Origin: Mucilaginibacter rivuli
GTDB lineage: Bacteria > Bacteroidota > Bacteroidia > Sphingobacteriales > Sphingobacteriaceae
Reading direction: 5' to 3'
DNA length: 64,000 nucleotides
NCBI RefSeq assembly: GCF_019391655.1
Contig: NZ_JAHXPQ010000007.1
Coordinates: 62,001 to 126,000 of the forward strand
A model generated the notes under the pieces. The model ran no database searches. It saw nothing but the letters and a program-made list of their open reading frames with translations, and had not been told where the DNA came from. Shown piece after piece: positions 56,782 to 64,000 of the stretch (positions are counted from its first letter, which is position 1; every line of letters begins with the position of its first letter). Position numbers and translations under genes: made by a program.

Positions 56782-57389
56782 TGTTTAATTACGCAGATAT
56801 CGACCCGCAAAAAAAAGCCTTCGTTTTCGAATTGGACGATGTGCTGTATCCCGAAAAAGACTACCTTTTGCAGGTTTACTATCTTTTTGCCGGATTTTTA
56901 GAATATAAGGAGTTGCTTGATGCCAAAGTACTCATTAAATTAATAACAGAAACTTACGAACAGGAAGGCAGCGCCCATATTTTCGACCGTGTACAGGAAA
57001 AATTTCTGATTGACGAACAATACCGCTATAACTTTAACCTGCTGCACAGCACCGCAAGGTTACCATTAAAATTGCTGCTGTATAAGAATGCTTTAGCCCT
57101 TTTGCAGGAGATAGTGATCGATCGTAAACAGATATTTATACTCACCAACGGCAACCCGCAGCAGCAGCTCAATAAAATAAGGCAAACCGAGTGGCATGGC
57201 CTCGAAAATTATCTTACCTGCTATTTTGCGGATGAGATTATACCCAAACCAGAGCCCGATGCCCTGCATTACATATTAAAAACGCACAACCTTGAGCGCC
57301 GCGACATAGTAATGATAGGCAACACCGAAACCGACGAACTCTGCGCCGCAGCCGCGGGAGTTGATTATTTAGAGTTTTACCAGGGGTAG
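56781..57389 (+). CDS. HAD-superfamily protein with altered catalytic residues
   Basis: 202 residues. The HAD core is clear: motif I FVFELDDVLYP, motif II LTNGNP, motif III lysine in IIPKPEPDAL, motif IV IGNTETDELCA. But the nucleophile aspartate of motif I is Glu17 (acid/base Asp19 is kept), the Thr after the second Asp is Val, and motif IV has GNTETD where GDSxxD is usual. With two acidic positions changed, loss of phosphatase activity is likely; it may be a binding pseudoenzyme. Third gene of the LolD-like cluster. Confidence 0.8.
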   Translation: MFNYADIDPQKKAFVFELDDVLYPEKDYLLQVYYLFAGFLEYKELLDAKVLIKLITETYEQEGSAHIFDRVQEKFLIDEQYRYNFNLLHSTARLPLKLLLYKNALALLQEIVIDRKQIFILTNGNPQQQLNKIRQTEWHGLENYLTCYFADEIIPKPEPDALHYILKTHNLERRDIVMIGNTETDELCAAAAGVDYLEFYQG

Positions 57390-57393
57390 ATAA

Positions 57394-57555
57394 ATGCGAA
57401 ATTCGAAAATGTGCGTATGTGCAAATGACTAATTGCTTCTAAACCCTGTCATTTCGGCCAACAGGAGAAAACTTTACAAAGCGATATTCGAAAGAGAGTG
57501 GATCTTCATTTGTACATCTGCAAATACGCACATTGTTCCCACATTTGCACAATTA
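57394..57555. repeat. Intergenic mosaic of two dispersed repeat words
   Basis: ATGCGAAATTCGAAAATGTG and GTATGTGCAAATG open the gap. Then comes TGTCATTTCGGCCAAC/AGGAGAAAAC (57447-57472), a form of the common TGTCATTTCGACCGAAGGAG repeat. ATTTGTACATCTGC and ACATTTGCACAATT close it. No gene is seen. Confidence 0.5.
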
Positions 57556-57585
57556 TTGCTACCTTTAATAGTTAAATAGAATATA

Positions 57586-57819
57586 ATGACTACGACGACA
57601 CTTCAGGTTCCTGATTTTCTGGAAGAAAATCATAATGATACCGTCCGTTTTCTTGCAGCTAAATTGTATGAGTCTGGGAAGTTGTCATTGGGGCAAGCTG
57701 CAGAGATGGTTAGCCTAACCAAAGCAGAGTTTGCCGAAATTCTTGGCGATTATGGAGTGAGTTATATCAATTATTCATACGATGATGTAATGGCCGATGT
57801 CGCAAGAATTTCAAAATGA
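57586..57819 (+). CDS. UPF0175-family small protein (antitoxin-like)
   Basis: 77 residues with a short N-terminal strand and a helix-turn-helix-like segment ALKLYESGKLSLGQAAEMVSLTKAEFAEILGDYGV (here with AAKLYESG), the UPF0175 signature. Family members are often antitoxins paired with a PIN-domain (DUF3368) toxin directly downstream. Downstream here there is only a 20-codon frame and then a minus-strand gene, so no toxin partner is present. Confidence 0.8.
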   Translation: MTTTTLQVPDFLEENHNDTVRFLAAKLYESGKLSLGQAAEMVSLTKAEFAEILGDYGVSYINYSYDDVMADVARISK

Positions 57820-57842
57820 CAAGACATTAAGTAATGATCGAT

Positions 57843-58304
57843 TTACCTAAGTCTTTTTTGTTTTTTTCGATATTTTCTGATAGCGAGAACGAATAAAAAT
57901 ACATAGAGAATTATAAAAACGAGAAAGACTGTTTCGCAGCTCCCTCTGACAAGTTCTTCTTTTGAATATGTACCAAACAACTTTCTCAACGCCAAATTAG
58001 TTATTGAAGTAAGTACGATAATATTTTGGATTATCATGGGTAAAACCAAAGTGAAGTTTAGATTGTCGTCCTCTTTTGAGTCTGGTGAAAGCCAAAAAAA
58101 TATTGTAGATATACCATAGTTTATCAAGTAGAACGTACCCAATGTAGAAACGGAAATCAGTAAAATTTTAAAAATATCAGCCTGCCAAAATAATTTACTA
58201 TCAATAATGAATAAGCTTAATGGAGCAGGTAATATTAAAGAAGCAGTTATTATTGCGAGTTCTTCTGCTCTATTAAGATTTATATCTTTTAAGTTAAACT
58301 CCAT
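57843..58304 (-). CDS. Four-helix hypothetical membrane protein
   Basis: 153 residues with four membrane segments (about residues 17-37, 47-71, 84-105 and 125-145) and a basic C-terminus. More AT-rich than the neighbours. No family recognised. It lies in the same orientation as smc, 50 bases past the smc stop, so read-through from smc is possible. Confidence 0.5.
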   Translation of the reverse strand: MEFNLKDINLNRAEELAIITASLILPAPLSLFIIDSKLFWQADIFKILLISVSTLGTFYLINYGISTIFFWLSPDSKEDDNLNFTLVLPMIIQNIIVLTSITNLALRKLFGTYSKEELVRGSCETVFLVFIILYVFLFVLAIRKYRKKQKRLR

Positions 58305-58355
58305 AATTAAAGGTATGAAATTTCTAATAAGAGTATAATATGATATTTAACCTCT

Positions 58356-61300
58356 CTAATCCACCAACTCCCGCAGATCCACCGGTACTACCCGCGAAAT
58401 CCCTTGCTCAACAATAGTAACCCCGTAAATAATATCGGCGCTGGCAATGGTGCGTTTATTATGCGATACGATGATGAATTGCGATTCGCTGGAGAATTTG
58501 CGGATGATGTTATTGAACTTATCAATATTGGTATCATCCAGCGGCGCGTCAACCTCATCGAAAATACAGAATGGGGCAGGTTTTAACAGGTAAAGCGAGA
58601 ACAAGATAGCCGTTGCCGTCAAAGTCTTTTCACCACCCGAAAGTTGATTGATAGACAATGGCCTTTTTCCTTTTGGTTTTGCAATAATGTCGATATCTGA
58701 ATCAAGCGGGTTATTCGGGTCCGACAGGATCAGATCGCAAGAATCCTCTTCGTTAAACAAGGAACGGAATACCTTGATAAAGTTCTCGCGTATCCTGCCA
58801 AAGGCATCCATGAATTTTTCGCGGGCGGTATCGTCAATCTCCTGTATCGTTGCCATTAACGATGCTTTGGCTTCCGCCAGATCTTTCTTTTGCGCCTGTA
58901 TAAAGGTATAACGCTCGTTCATTTCGTTATAAGCCTCAACGGCCATGGGGTTTATGGCGCCAAAATCATCGAGCTGCCTTTTTAACTTTTCGGTTTTATC
59001 ACGCAGGCCTTCTTCGGTATCATCTGCGGGTACCTCTGTATCTATCAGGTCTTGAATATCAATATTAAACTCAACCGAAAGGCGCTCTTTTAAAGCATTC
59101 AGTTCCAGTTTAAGGTTATTCTTTTTATCCTTTAACTCATTTTCTGCTTCTTCAAAATTATCCTTATTACGCCTTAATATAGTTACCTGGTTTTCGGTTT
59201 CCGTGATCGCGTTGCGTGCGCCCGCATAATCTTCCTCCGCCTGTTGTACAGCTTTTTCCAGCTCATCTTTTTGGCTGTACATTTCAAGCAGGTCATCATC
59301 CGAGTGATCGGTATGCTGCAGTATCTCCATTATCGCGGCTTTTACAACCGTCAACTCTGTGCTGTTTATTTTGATACGTTTATCCAGGTTTTCCTGCTGC
59401 GTTTCGCGATAATCAAGGTCTTTTAACAAACCTGATACCTTATTTTGCTGCTGATGGAATTTGATGTTCTCCTGGTTATACTGGTTTGATCGTACGGTTA
59501 CCATTTCGGCCAATTCCGCAAAGGTAATTTGCTTTTCGGCGAGCAGGTCGCCTTGTATCTCTTTTTGAGTTTTATACTCTTCGAGGGCAGGGGTCAACTT
59601 TAAAGCCTCATCAGTTATGCTGGCTATTTTGCGCGCAATATCATCTTTGCGGTTACGGCTGCTTTCAATAAAGGTTTGGTACTGCTCCCGGCGGGTTTGC
59701 ACGGTCACCAGTTCAGTATTCAGGCGGTTCAATTCCTGTTGCTTCTGATTGATTTCGGCTTGTTTACCCGATGCTTTCAATGATGTTAAACGGCTTTGCA
59801 ACTCTTCGATCTTGGATCTGTATTTTGTAATTTCGTTATCGGCGACCTTAATTTCCTTAGCCAGATTTTCTAAGTTTTTGGCACGTCCAATGCGCTTACC
59901 TTCAAACAAACCCACCGAGCCACCGGCCATGGTCAGTTTCGATTTACTGAATTTGCCGCTCTTACCCAATATAATGGCATTGCCGGGTAGTTCGCTGCTG
60001 TTTAGGTCCGCTTCGGTACCATCGTTTACCAGGTAAACATTGTTGAGCAAATGGTTACATAATGGGAGGTACCTGCTATCAACCTCAATTACATCTAATG
60101 CTGCAATCCAGTTTTCATGCAGGTGGCGTGCCGGTATATCTTTAGCATAATTACTCAATACAAAAAACTGCGCCCTGCCCCGCGATGAACTGCTTAACAG
60201 GTTTATAGCTTTTATGGCTTCATCATAGCTTTCAACCACGTAGTGGTTCATAAAAGGCTCAAGGTAGTTTTCAATAGCCACACGGTAAGCCTCATGGCAA
60301 AACAACACATCGCTAAATAACGGCGCGTTTTTGGCCCAACTGGTATTACCCTTTAAAAACCGTATCGACTCGGGGAAGCCTTCCAGGTTATCCACCAAAC
60401 TCTTGGTCAGGTTGTACTCATTTTGTTTGGCATCCAGTTTACGGCTTTCCCGCGTAAGGGTATCCTTTAAAAAATTAAGCTCTTCTTCGGTATCTTTTAT
60501 TTGCTGATTAAGCTTATTTTCCAGGTCAACAGCCAGTTGGTGTTCTTTTTGCAATATCCCGGCCTGGCTTTCCAACCCGGTAATGGCTTCATTAAAGCTG
60601 GATAGCTCAGCCTCTTTACTGCTGGCATCTTCCATATTGCGCTGGCTTTCCTGCTCCAAAGCCTGTTGCTGAATCTTCAGTATGTCGAGGTCTTTCTCCG
60701 CCTTATAAATTTGGTTTTGCAGGCGGTTATTGATGTTGACGATCTCATCCAACTCTGCCTTTGCCGCTGCCTGTTCCTGCCGCGATTCATCAACCGTAGT
60801 TTTCAGTTCGCTTACGTTTGCACGGATGGTCTCAAAAGTTTCCTCCTCCTGCATCCGCTCTTCTGATAGGCGCTTAATGTTGTACAGTACGTGATTAAGT
60901 TCTTTTGTATCGCGCTCCAACTCTTCGCTCAAACGCTTTTCCTTATCCTGCTGCGATCGTAGCTGCTCGTTCTTTATCTTTTTCTCGCTCTCGTACGCAC
61001 GTATTTTGCCCACATATTCATTAGTGGCTTTTTGCTGTACCGATAAGTTTTTCTCTTTGGTAAGGCTGTCCAGCTTTTGTTGCTGTAAAGCCGCTTCTAA
61101 TTTATCTATTGCTGCAACAATCCCGGTTTTCCCTTCGCGTTGCTTCTGTTCCAGGTCTTCAATTCCCGCCAGCGACTCACTAAAGGATACTATCCTGAAC
61201 GATGCCAGCATAATACTCAGGGTTTTATACTGCTCCTTTATCTTATAATAACGCTCGGTTTTTTTTGCCTGGTTCTCTAATGTTTTCAGGTTTTTTTCTA

Positions 61301-61892
61301 TCTCAAAAAGCAAGTCTTCAACCCGTTCCAGGTCGGCTTCGGTATCTTTAAGCTTATTAAAAGTTTGCTTTTTGCGAAGCTTGTATTTTGATATGCCCGA
61401 TGCTTCCTCGAACAAGTTACGGCGCGAGTTCTCCTTATTGCTGATGATCTCTTCTATCATCTTCAGCTCAATGATAGAGTAGGAGTCCGCCCCTATTCCT
61501 GTGTCCAGGAATAGGTCGGTAATATCCTTCAGGCGGCATTGTACATCATTCAGCCAATATTCGCTTTCGCCGCTGCGGTACAATTTGCGTGTAATGGTAA
61601 CTTGCGAAAATTCGGTAGGCAGGATGTTCTTTGTATTATCGAACGAAAGTGATACTTCGGCCAGGTTACCCGGCTTACGGGTTTTGCTGCCATTAAATAT
61701 CACGTTCTCCATTTTTTCGGAGCGTAACATACGGGTGCTTTGCTCGCCCAGTACCCAGCGTATGGAGTCAACCACGTTCGATTTTCCGCAGCCGTTAGGG
61801 CCAACAACGGCAGTGATGCCCTCGTTAAAATTGATGGTGATCTTATCACCAAAACTTTTAAACCCTTTAACTTCTAAACGTGTAAGCTGCAT
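58356..61892 (-). CDS. smc: Chromosome segregation protein SMC
   Basis: 1178 residues. Walker A GPNGCGKSNV at 31-40, a long coiled coil (about 170-500), the hinge (about 515-680, with SDVLFCHEAYRVAIENYLEP and GNAIILGKSGKFSKSKLTMAGG), a second coiled coil (about 690-990), then the ABC signature LSGGEKTLTATA and Walker B CIFDEVDAPLDD. The protein forms a dimer that extrudes DNA loops with ScpA/ScpB (not in the window). The gene diverges from lysS. Confidence 0.97.
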   Translation of the reverse strand: MQLTRLEVKGFKSFGDKITINFNEGITAVVGPNGCGKSNVVDSIRWVLGEQSTRMLRSEKMENVIFNGSKTRKPGNLAEVSLSFDNTKNILPTEFSQVTITRKLYRSGESEYWLNDVQCRLKDITDLFLDTGIGADSYSIIELKMIEEIISNKENSRRNLFEEASGISKYKLRKKQTFNKLKDTEADLERVEDLLFEIEKNLKTLENQAKKTERYYKIKEQYKTLSIMLASFRIVSFSESLAGIEDLEQKQREGKTGIVAAIDKLEAALQQQKLDSLTKEKNLSVQQKATNEYVGKIRAYESEKKIKNEQLRSQQDKEKRLSEELERDTKELNHVLYNIKRLSEERMQEEETFETIRANVSELKTTVDESRQEQAAAKAELDEIVNINNRLQNQIYKAEKDLDILKIQQQALEQESQRNMEDASSKEAELSSFNEAITGLESQAGILQKEHQLAVDLENKLNQQIKDTEEELNFLKDTLTRESRKLDAKQNEYNLTKSLVDNLEGFPESIRFLKGNTSWAKNAPLFSDVLFCHEAYRVAIENYLEPFMNHYVVESYDEAIKAINLLSSSSRGRAQFFVLSNYAKDIPARHLHENWIAALDVIEVDSRYLPLCNHLLNNVYLVNDGTEADLNSSELPGNAIILGKSGKFSKSKLTMAGGSVGLFEGKRIGRAKNLENLAKEIKVADNEITKYRSKIEELQSRLTSLKASGKQAEINQKQQELNRLNTELVTVQTRREQYQTFIESSRNRKDDIARKIASITDEALKLTPALEEYKTQKEIQGDLLAEKQITFAELAEMVTVRSNQYNQENIKFHQQQNKVSGLLKDLDYRETQQENLDKRIKINSTELTVVKAAIMEILQHTDHSDDDLLEMYSQKDELEKAVQQAEEDYAGARNAITETENQVTILRRNKDNFEEAENELKDKKNNLKLELNALKERLSVEFNIDIQDLIDTEVPADDTEEGLRDKTEKLKRQLDDFGAINPMAVEAYNEMNERYTFIQAQKKDLAEAKASLMATIQEIDDTAREKFMDAFGRIRENFIKVFRSLFNEEDSCDLILSDPNNPLDSDIDIIAKPKGKRPLSINQLSGGEKTLTATAILFSLYLLKPAPFCIFDEVDAPLDDTNIDKFNNIIRKFSSESQFIIVSHNKRTIASADIIYGVTIVEQGISRVVPVDLRELVD

Positions 61893-62001
61893 TTTTTACT
61901 GAACGGCCCTCATCAAATTCTGAACCTTAAATAAAGCATAAATAATTCAAATTTTAAAACCAAAGGGGCTTTTTTTGAATAATTTGCACATAAATAAAAG
62001 C

Positions 62002-62017
62002 GCTTAGAACTCTAAGC
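62002..62017. promoter_or_regulatory. Palindrome GCTTAGA-AC-TCTAAGC at the lysS -33 region
   Basis: A perfect 7-bp inverted repeat with a two-base centre, located where the -33 element of the lysS promoter should lie. Possible operator; no known regulator site is recognised. Confidence 0.4.
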
Positions 62018-62026
62018 ATAAAATCC

Positions 62027-62034
62027 TATTTTTG
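62027..62034 (+). promoter_or_regulatory. -7 promoter element (TATTTTTG) for lysS
   Basis: An exact TAnnTTTG match 24 bases before the ATG at 62059. Confidence 0.55.
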
Positions 62035-62058
62035 CAGTCCGTTAAAAAGAGTTATCAT

Positions 62059-63780
62059 ATGAGTATTGGTTTATCCGAACAAGAGATATTTCGCCGCGAG
62101 GCAATGCAGCAGCTACGTAATTTAGGTATCGATCCTTATCCTCCTGAAACATTCCCTGTGAATGTTACTGCAAAGGATATTGCCGAAAACTTTGAAGCTA
62201 ACCAAAGCGCATACCAGGATGTAACCATAGCCGGCCGTATTATGAGCCGCCGTATTATGGGCAGCGCTTCGTTTGCCGAGATACAGGATGCAACAGGCCG
62301 CGTGCAGCTGTACATTAAGCGCGATGATATATCTCCCGATGAGGATAAAACCCTATACAATACCGTATTTAAAAAGCTGTTGGATATTGGCGATTTTATT
62401 GGTGTAAAAGGATATGTATTTATTACTCAAACAGGCGAGATATCTGTTCACGTAAAGGAATTGACGATCTTGTCAAAATCATTAAAACCGCTACCCGTTG
62501 TTAAGCGCGACGAGGATGGTACCGTGCATGATGCCTTTACCGACCCGGAAATGCGTTACCGCCAGCGTTACGTGGATTTAACGGTTAACCCGGAGTTTAA
62601 ACAGATATTCATCAACCGCTCAAAAATTATCCGCACCATGCAGGGCTATTTTGATAGCAATGGCTGGATGGAAGTAGAAACACCGATATTACAGGGCGTA
62701 CACGGCGGTGCCGCTGCAAGGCCTTTCAATACCTTTCACAATACTCTGGATATGCCTTTGTTTTTGCGCATAGCCAACGAATTATATTTAAAAAGACTGA
62801 TAGTAGCAGGCTTTGACGGCGTTTATGAGTTCGGTAAAATGTTCCGTAACGAGGGTATGGACCGCACCCACAACCCCGAGTTTACGTCGGTTGAGATATA
62901 TGTGGCCTATAAAGATTATATCTGGATGATGGCTATGGTTGAGGAATGTTTGGAAAAAGTTGCCCGCGCTATTCATGGTTCGCCTTTGGTTAAATTTGGC
63001 GAGCATGAGATCAACTTTGCGGGTCCGTACGAAAAGCTTTCTATGTATGACAGTATCCTGAAATATACAGGTATCGATGTATCAGCAATGGACGAGGCCG
63101 GCTTGCGCGAGGTATGTAAGCAATTGAGCATACAGGTTGACCCAACTATGGGCAAAGGAAAACTGGTTGACGAAATATTCAGCGAGAAAGTTGAGCACCA
63201 CCTGATACAGCCAACATACATTACCGATTACCCTATCGAGATGACGCCGCTTGCCAAAAAGCACCGCAGCAAACCCGGTTTGGTAGAGCGTTTTGAGCTG
63301 TTTGTAATGGGTAAAGAAATTGCCAACGCCTATACCGAGCTAAACGACCCTATCGATCAGCGCGGCCGTTTGGAAGAGCAATTGATATTAGCCGGCCGTG
63401 GCGATGAAGAAGCTATGGCGATGGACGAAGACTTTCTTCGCGCACTGGAATACGGTATGCCGCCAACATCGGGCCTTGGTATCGGTATCGACCGCCTGGT
63501 GATGCTGATGACAGGGCAGACCACCATACAGGAAGTACTCTTCTTCCCGCAAATGCGCCCCGAAAAGAAAGCCAAAGTGGTAACCATTGAAGACTTTACA
63601 AATATCGGCATCCCGGCCGAATGGGTGCCTGTGCTTAACAAAATGGGCTTCAATACCATTGAGGAATTAAAAGCGGGCAACCCCAACAAAGTATTTAACG
63701 ACCTTGGCGGGATGCGCAAAAAATTAAAGCTTGATATTGCCATGCCTGCAAAGGATGAGGTGATGGCATGGTTCGTGTAA
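62059..63780 (+). CDS. lysS: Lysine--tRNA ligase, class II
   Basis: 573 residues from [11 protein letters not shown] (a longer TTG-started frame begins inside the promoter). N-terminal OB-fold anticodon domain with [11 protein letters not shown]; motif 1 [14 protein letters not shown], motif 2 [15 protein letters not shown] and motif 3 [12 protein letters not shown] are intact. About 65 residues extend past the normal end (from roughly residue 505, [21 protein letters not shown]), a tail that looks like a helical DNA/RNA-binding HhH-like module and is common in Bacteroidota. It charges tRNA-Lys. Confidence 0.97.
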   Translation: MSIGLSEQEIFRREAMQQLRNLGIDPYPPETFPVNVTAKDIAENFEANQSAYQDVTIAGRIMSRRIMGSASFAEIQDATGRVQLYIKRDDISPDEDKTLYNTVFKKLLDIGDFIGVKGYVFITQTGEISVHVKELTILSKSLKPLPVVKRDEDGTVHDAFTDPEMRYRQRYVDLTVNPEFKQIFINRSKIIRTMQGYFDSNGWMEVETPILQGVHGGAAARPFNTFHNTLDMPLFLRIANELYLKRLIVAGFDGVYEFGKMFRNEGMDRTHNPEFTSVEIYVAYKDYIWMMAMVEECLEKVARAIHGSPLVKFGEHEINFAGPYEKLSMYDSILKYTGIDVSAMDEAGLREVCKQLSIQVDPTMGKGKLVDEIFSEKVEHHLIQPTYITDYPIEMTPLAKKHRSKPGLVERFELFVMGKEIANAYTELNDPIDQRGRLEEQLILAGRGDEEAMAMDEDFLRALEYGMPPTSGLGIGIDRLVMLMTGQTTIQEVLFFPQMRPEKKAKVVTIEDFTNIGIPAEWVPVLNKMGFNTIEELKAGNPNKVFNDLGGMRKKLKLDIAMPAKDEVMAWFV

Positions 63781-63786
63781 ATAAAG

Positions 63787-63883
63787 CAAAGCCCGCGTTA
63801 GGGATAGAAGCGGAAAGCCCGGAGTCCGCTTCTATCAGCGGCGAGGACTTGTAGCGTATAGCCCGGGCCGCAGGCAACGCCCC
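63787..63883. repeat. Dispersed repeat element, copy 2 (inverted relative to 52455)
   Basis: Reads CAAAGCCCGCGTTAGGGATA, then an AGAAGCGG / CCGCTTCT hairpin, TAGCGTATAGCCCGGGCC and GCAGGCAACGCCC. Reverse-complemented, both ends match the copy at 52455-52590; the centre differs. The remaining 117 bases of the window hold nothing I can name. Confidence 0.8.
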
Positions 63884-64000
63884 AAAAGAAGTTACAATTG
63901 AACCTCTTTTTCTACCCCTTCTTATTTTATATTTTAAAAGGACCCCCTCAACTATTTCCCAACATCCGTTGATACTTTACAAAAACTTAATCGAAAGTTA

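Noticed and set aside
63695..63877. Minus-strand frame after lysS as a small gene
   Set aside because: It lies over the second copy of the dispersed element and the lysS end, and its peptide resembles the false one at 52337.

Overview
The window reads as a chromosomal segment of a Bacteroidota bacterium of the family Sphingobacteriaceae (Mucilaginibacter/Pedobacter-like). The taxonomic call is an inference from several things seen together. Promoter -7 elements have the Bacteroidota form TAnnTTTG. Shine-Dalgarno sequences are nearly absent. The dcw cluster contains a long MraY, a PASTA-containing FtsI and a meso-DAP type MurE. A small histone-H1-like protein, a serine-palmitoyltransferase-like enzyme and a monocyclic-carotenoid type gene set are present. 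Several families of short intergenic repeats are scattered between genes. No rRNA, tRNA, transposase, prophage or CRISPR array was seen.

Layout. 1-5.5 kb: end of an outer-membrane beta-barrel gene, an ArsC/Spx-like protein, an M1 metallopeptidase, a LysR regulator and a PfpI-like protein. 5.5-13.8 kb: a carotenoid tailoring block with a CrtI/CrtD-type desaturase, alpha/beta hydrolase, two tandem PlsC-type acyltransferases, CruG-like glycosyltransferase, CruF-like hydratase, ispH and a CrtW-like ketolase, then hemH. Five of these genes overlap or abut, and together they suggest an acylated glycosyl keto-carotenoid. 13.9-20.5 kb: a small basic protein, a secreted clan-A glycosidase-like protein, gap, a GNAT acetyltransferase, pgk and a CocE-type hydrolase. 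20.7-22.2 kb: a compact exosortase locus (short Asn/Gly-rich surface protein with a PID-CTERM-like tail, exosortase, accessory membrane protein). 22.4-25.7 kb: an RsbQ-like hydrolase followed by a PAS-containing hybrid histidine kinase.

26.2-42.1 kb: a complete-looking division and cell-wall operon, mraZ-rsmH-ftsL-ftsI-murE-mraY-murD-ftsW-murG-murC-ftsQ-ftsA-ftsZ. It is preceded by three MraZ-type repeats at exact 10-bp spacing and carries a cluster of DnaA-box-like 9-mers between ftsA and ftsZ. 42.1-47.1 kb: an alpha-oxoamine synthase (probable lipid enzyme), the H1-like protein, dapA and ligA. 47.1-52.3 kb: a small accessory region with a Cys-rich CWC protein, a repeat-containing secreted protein, an HTH/membrane-protein pair, a seven-unit 80-bp tandem array next to a GIY-YIG nuclease, a DUF4279 protein and sucC. 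52.3-64 kb: a repeat-rich 0.7-kb gap, a second M1 peptidase, a LolD-type ATPase with two companions (one a HAD protein with altered catalytic residues), an orphan UPF0175 protein, smc and lysS.

The stretches most worth following are the exosortase trio, the RsbQ/hybrid-kinase pair, the GIY-YIG nuclease bracketed by REP-like repeats, the acyl-glycosyl-carotenoid block and the DnaA-box cluster ahead of ftsZ. All functional calls rest on reading motifs by eye; no database search was run.
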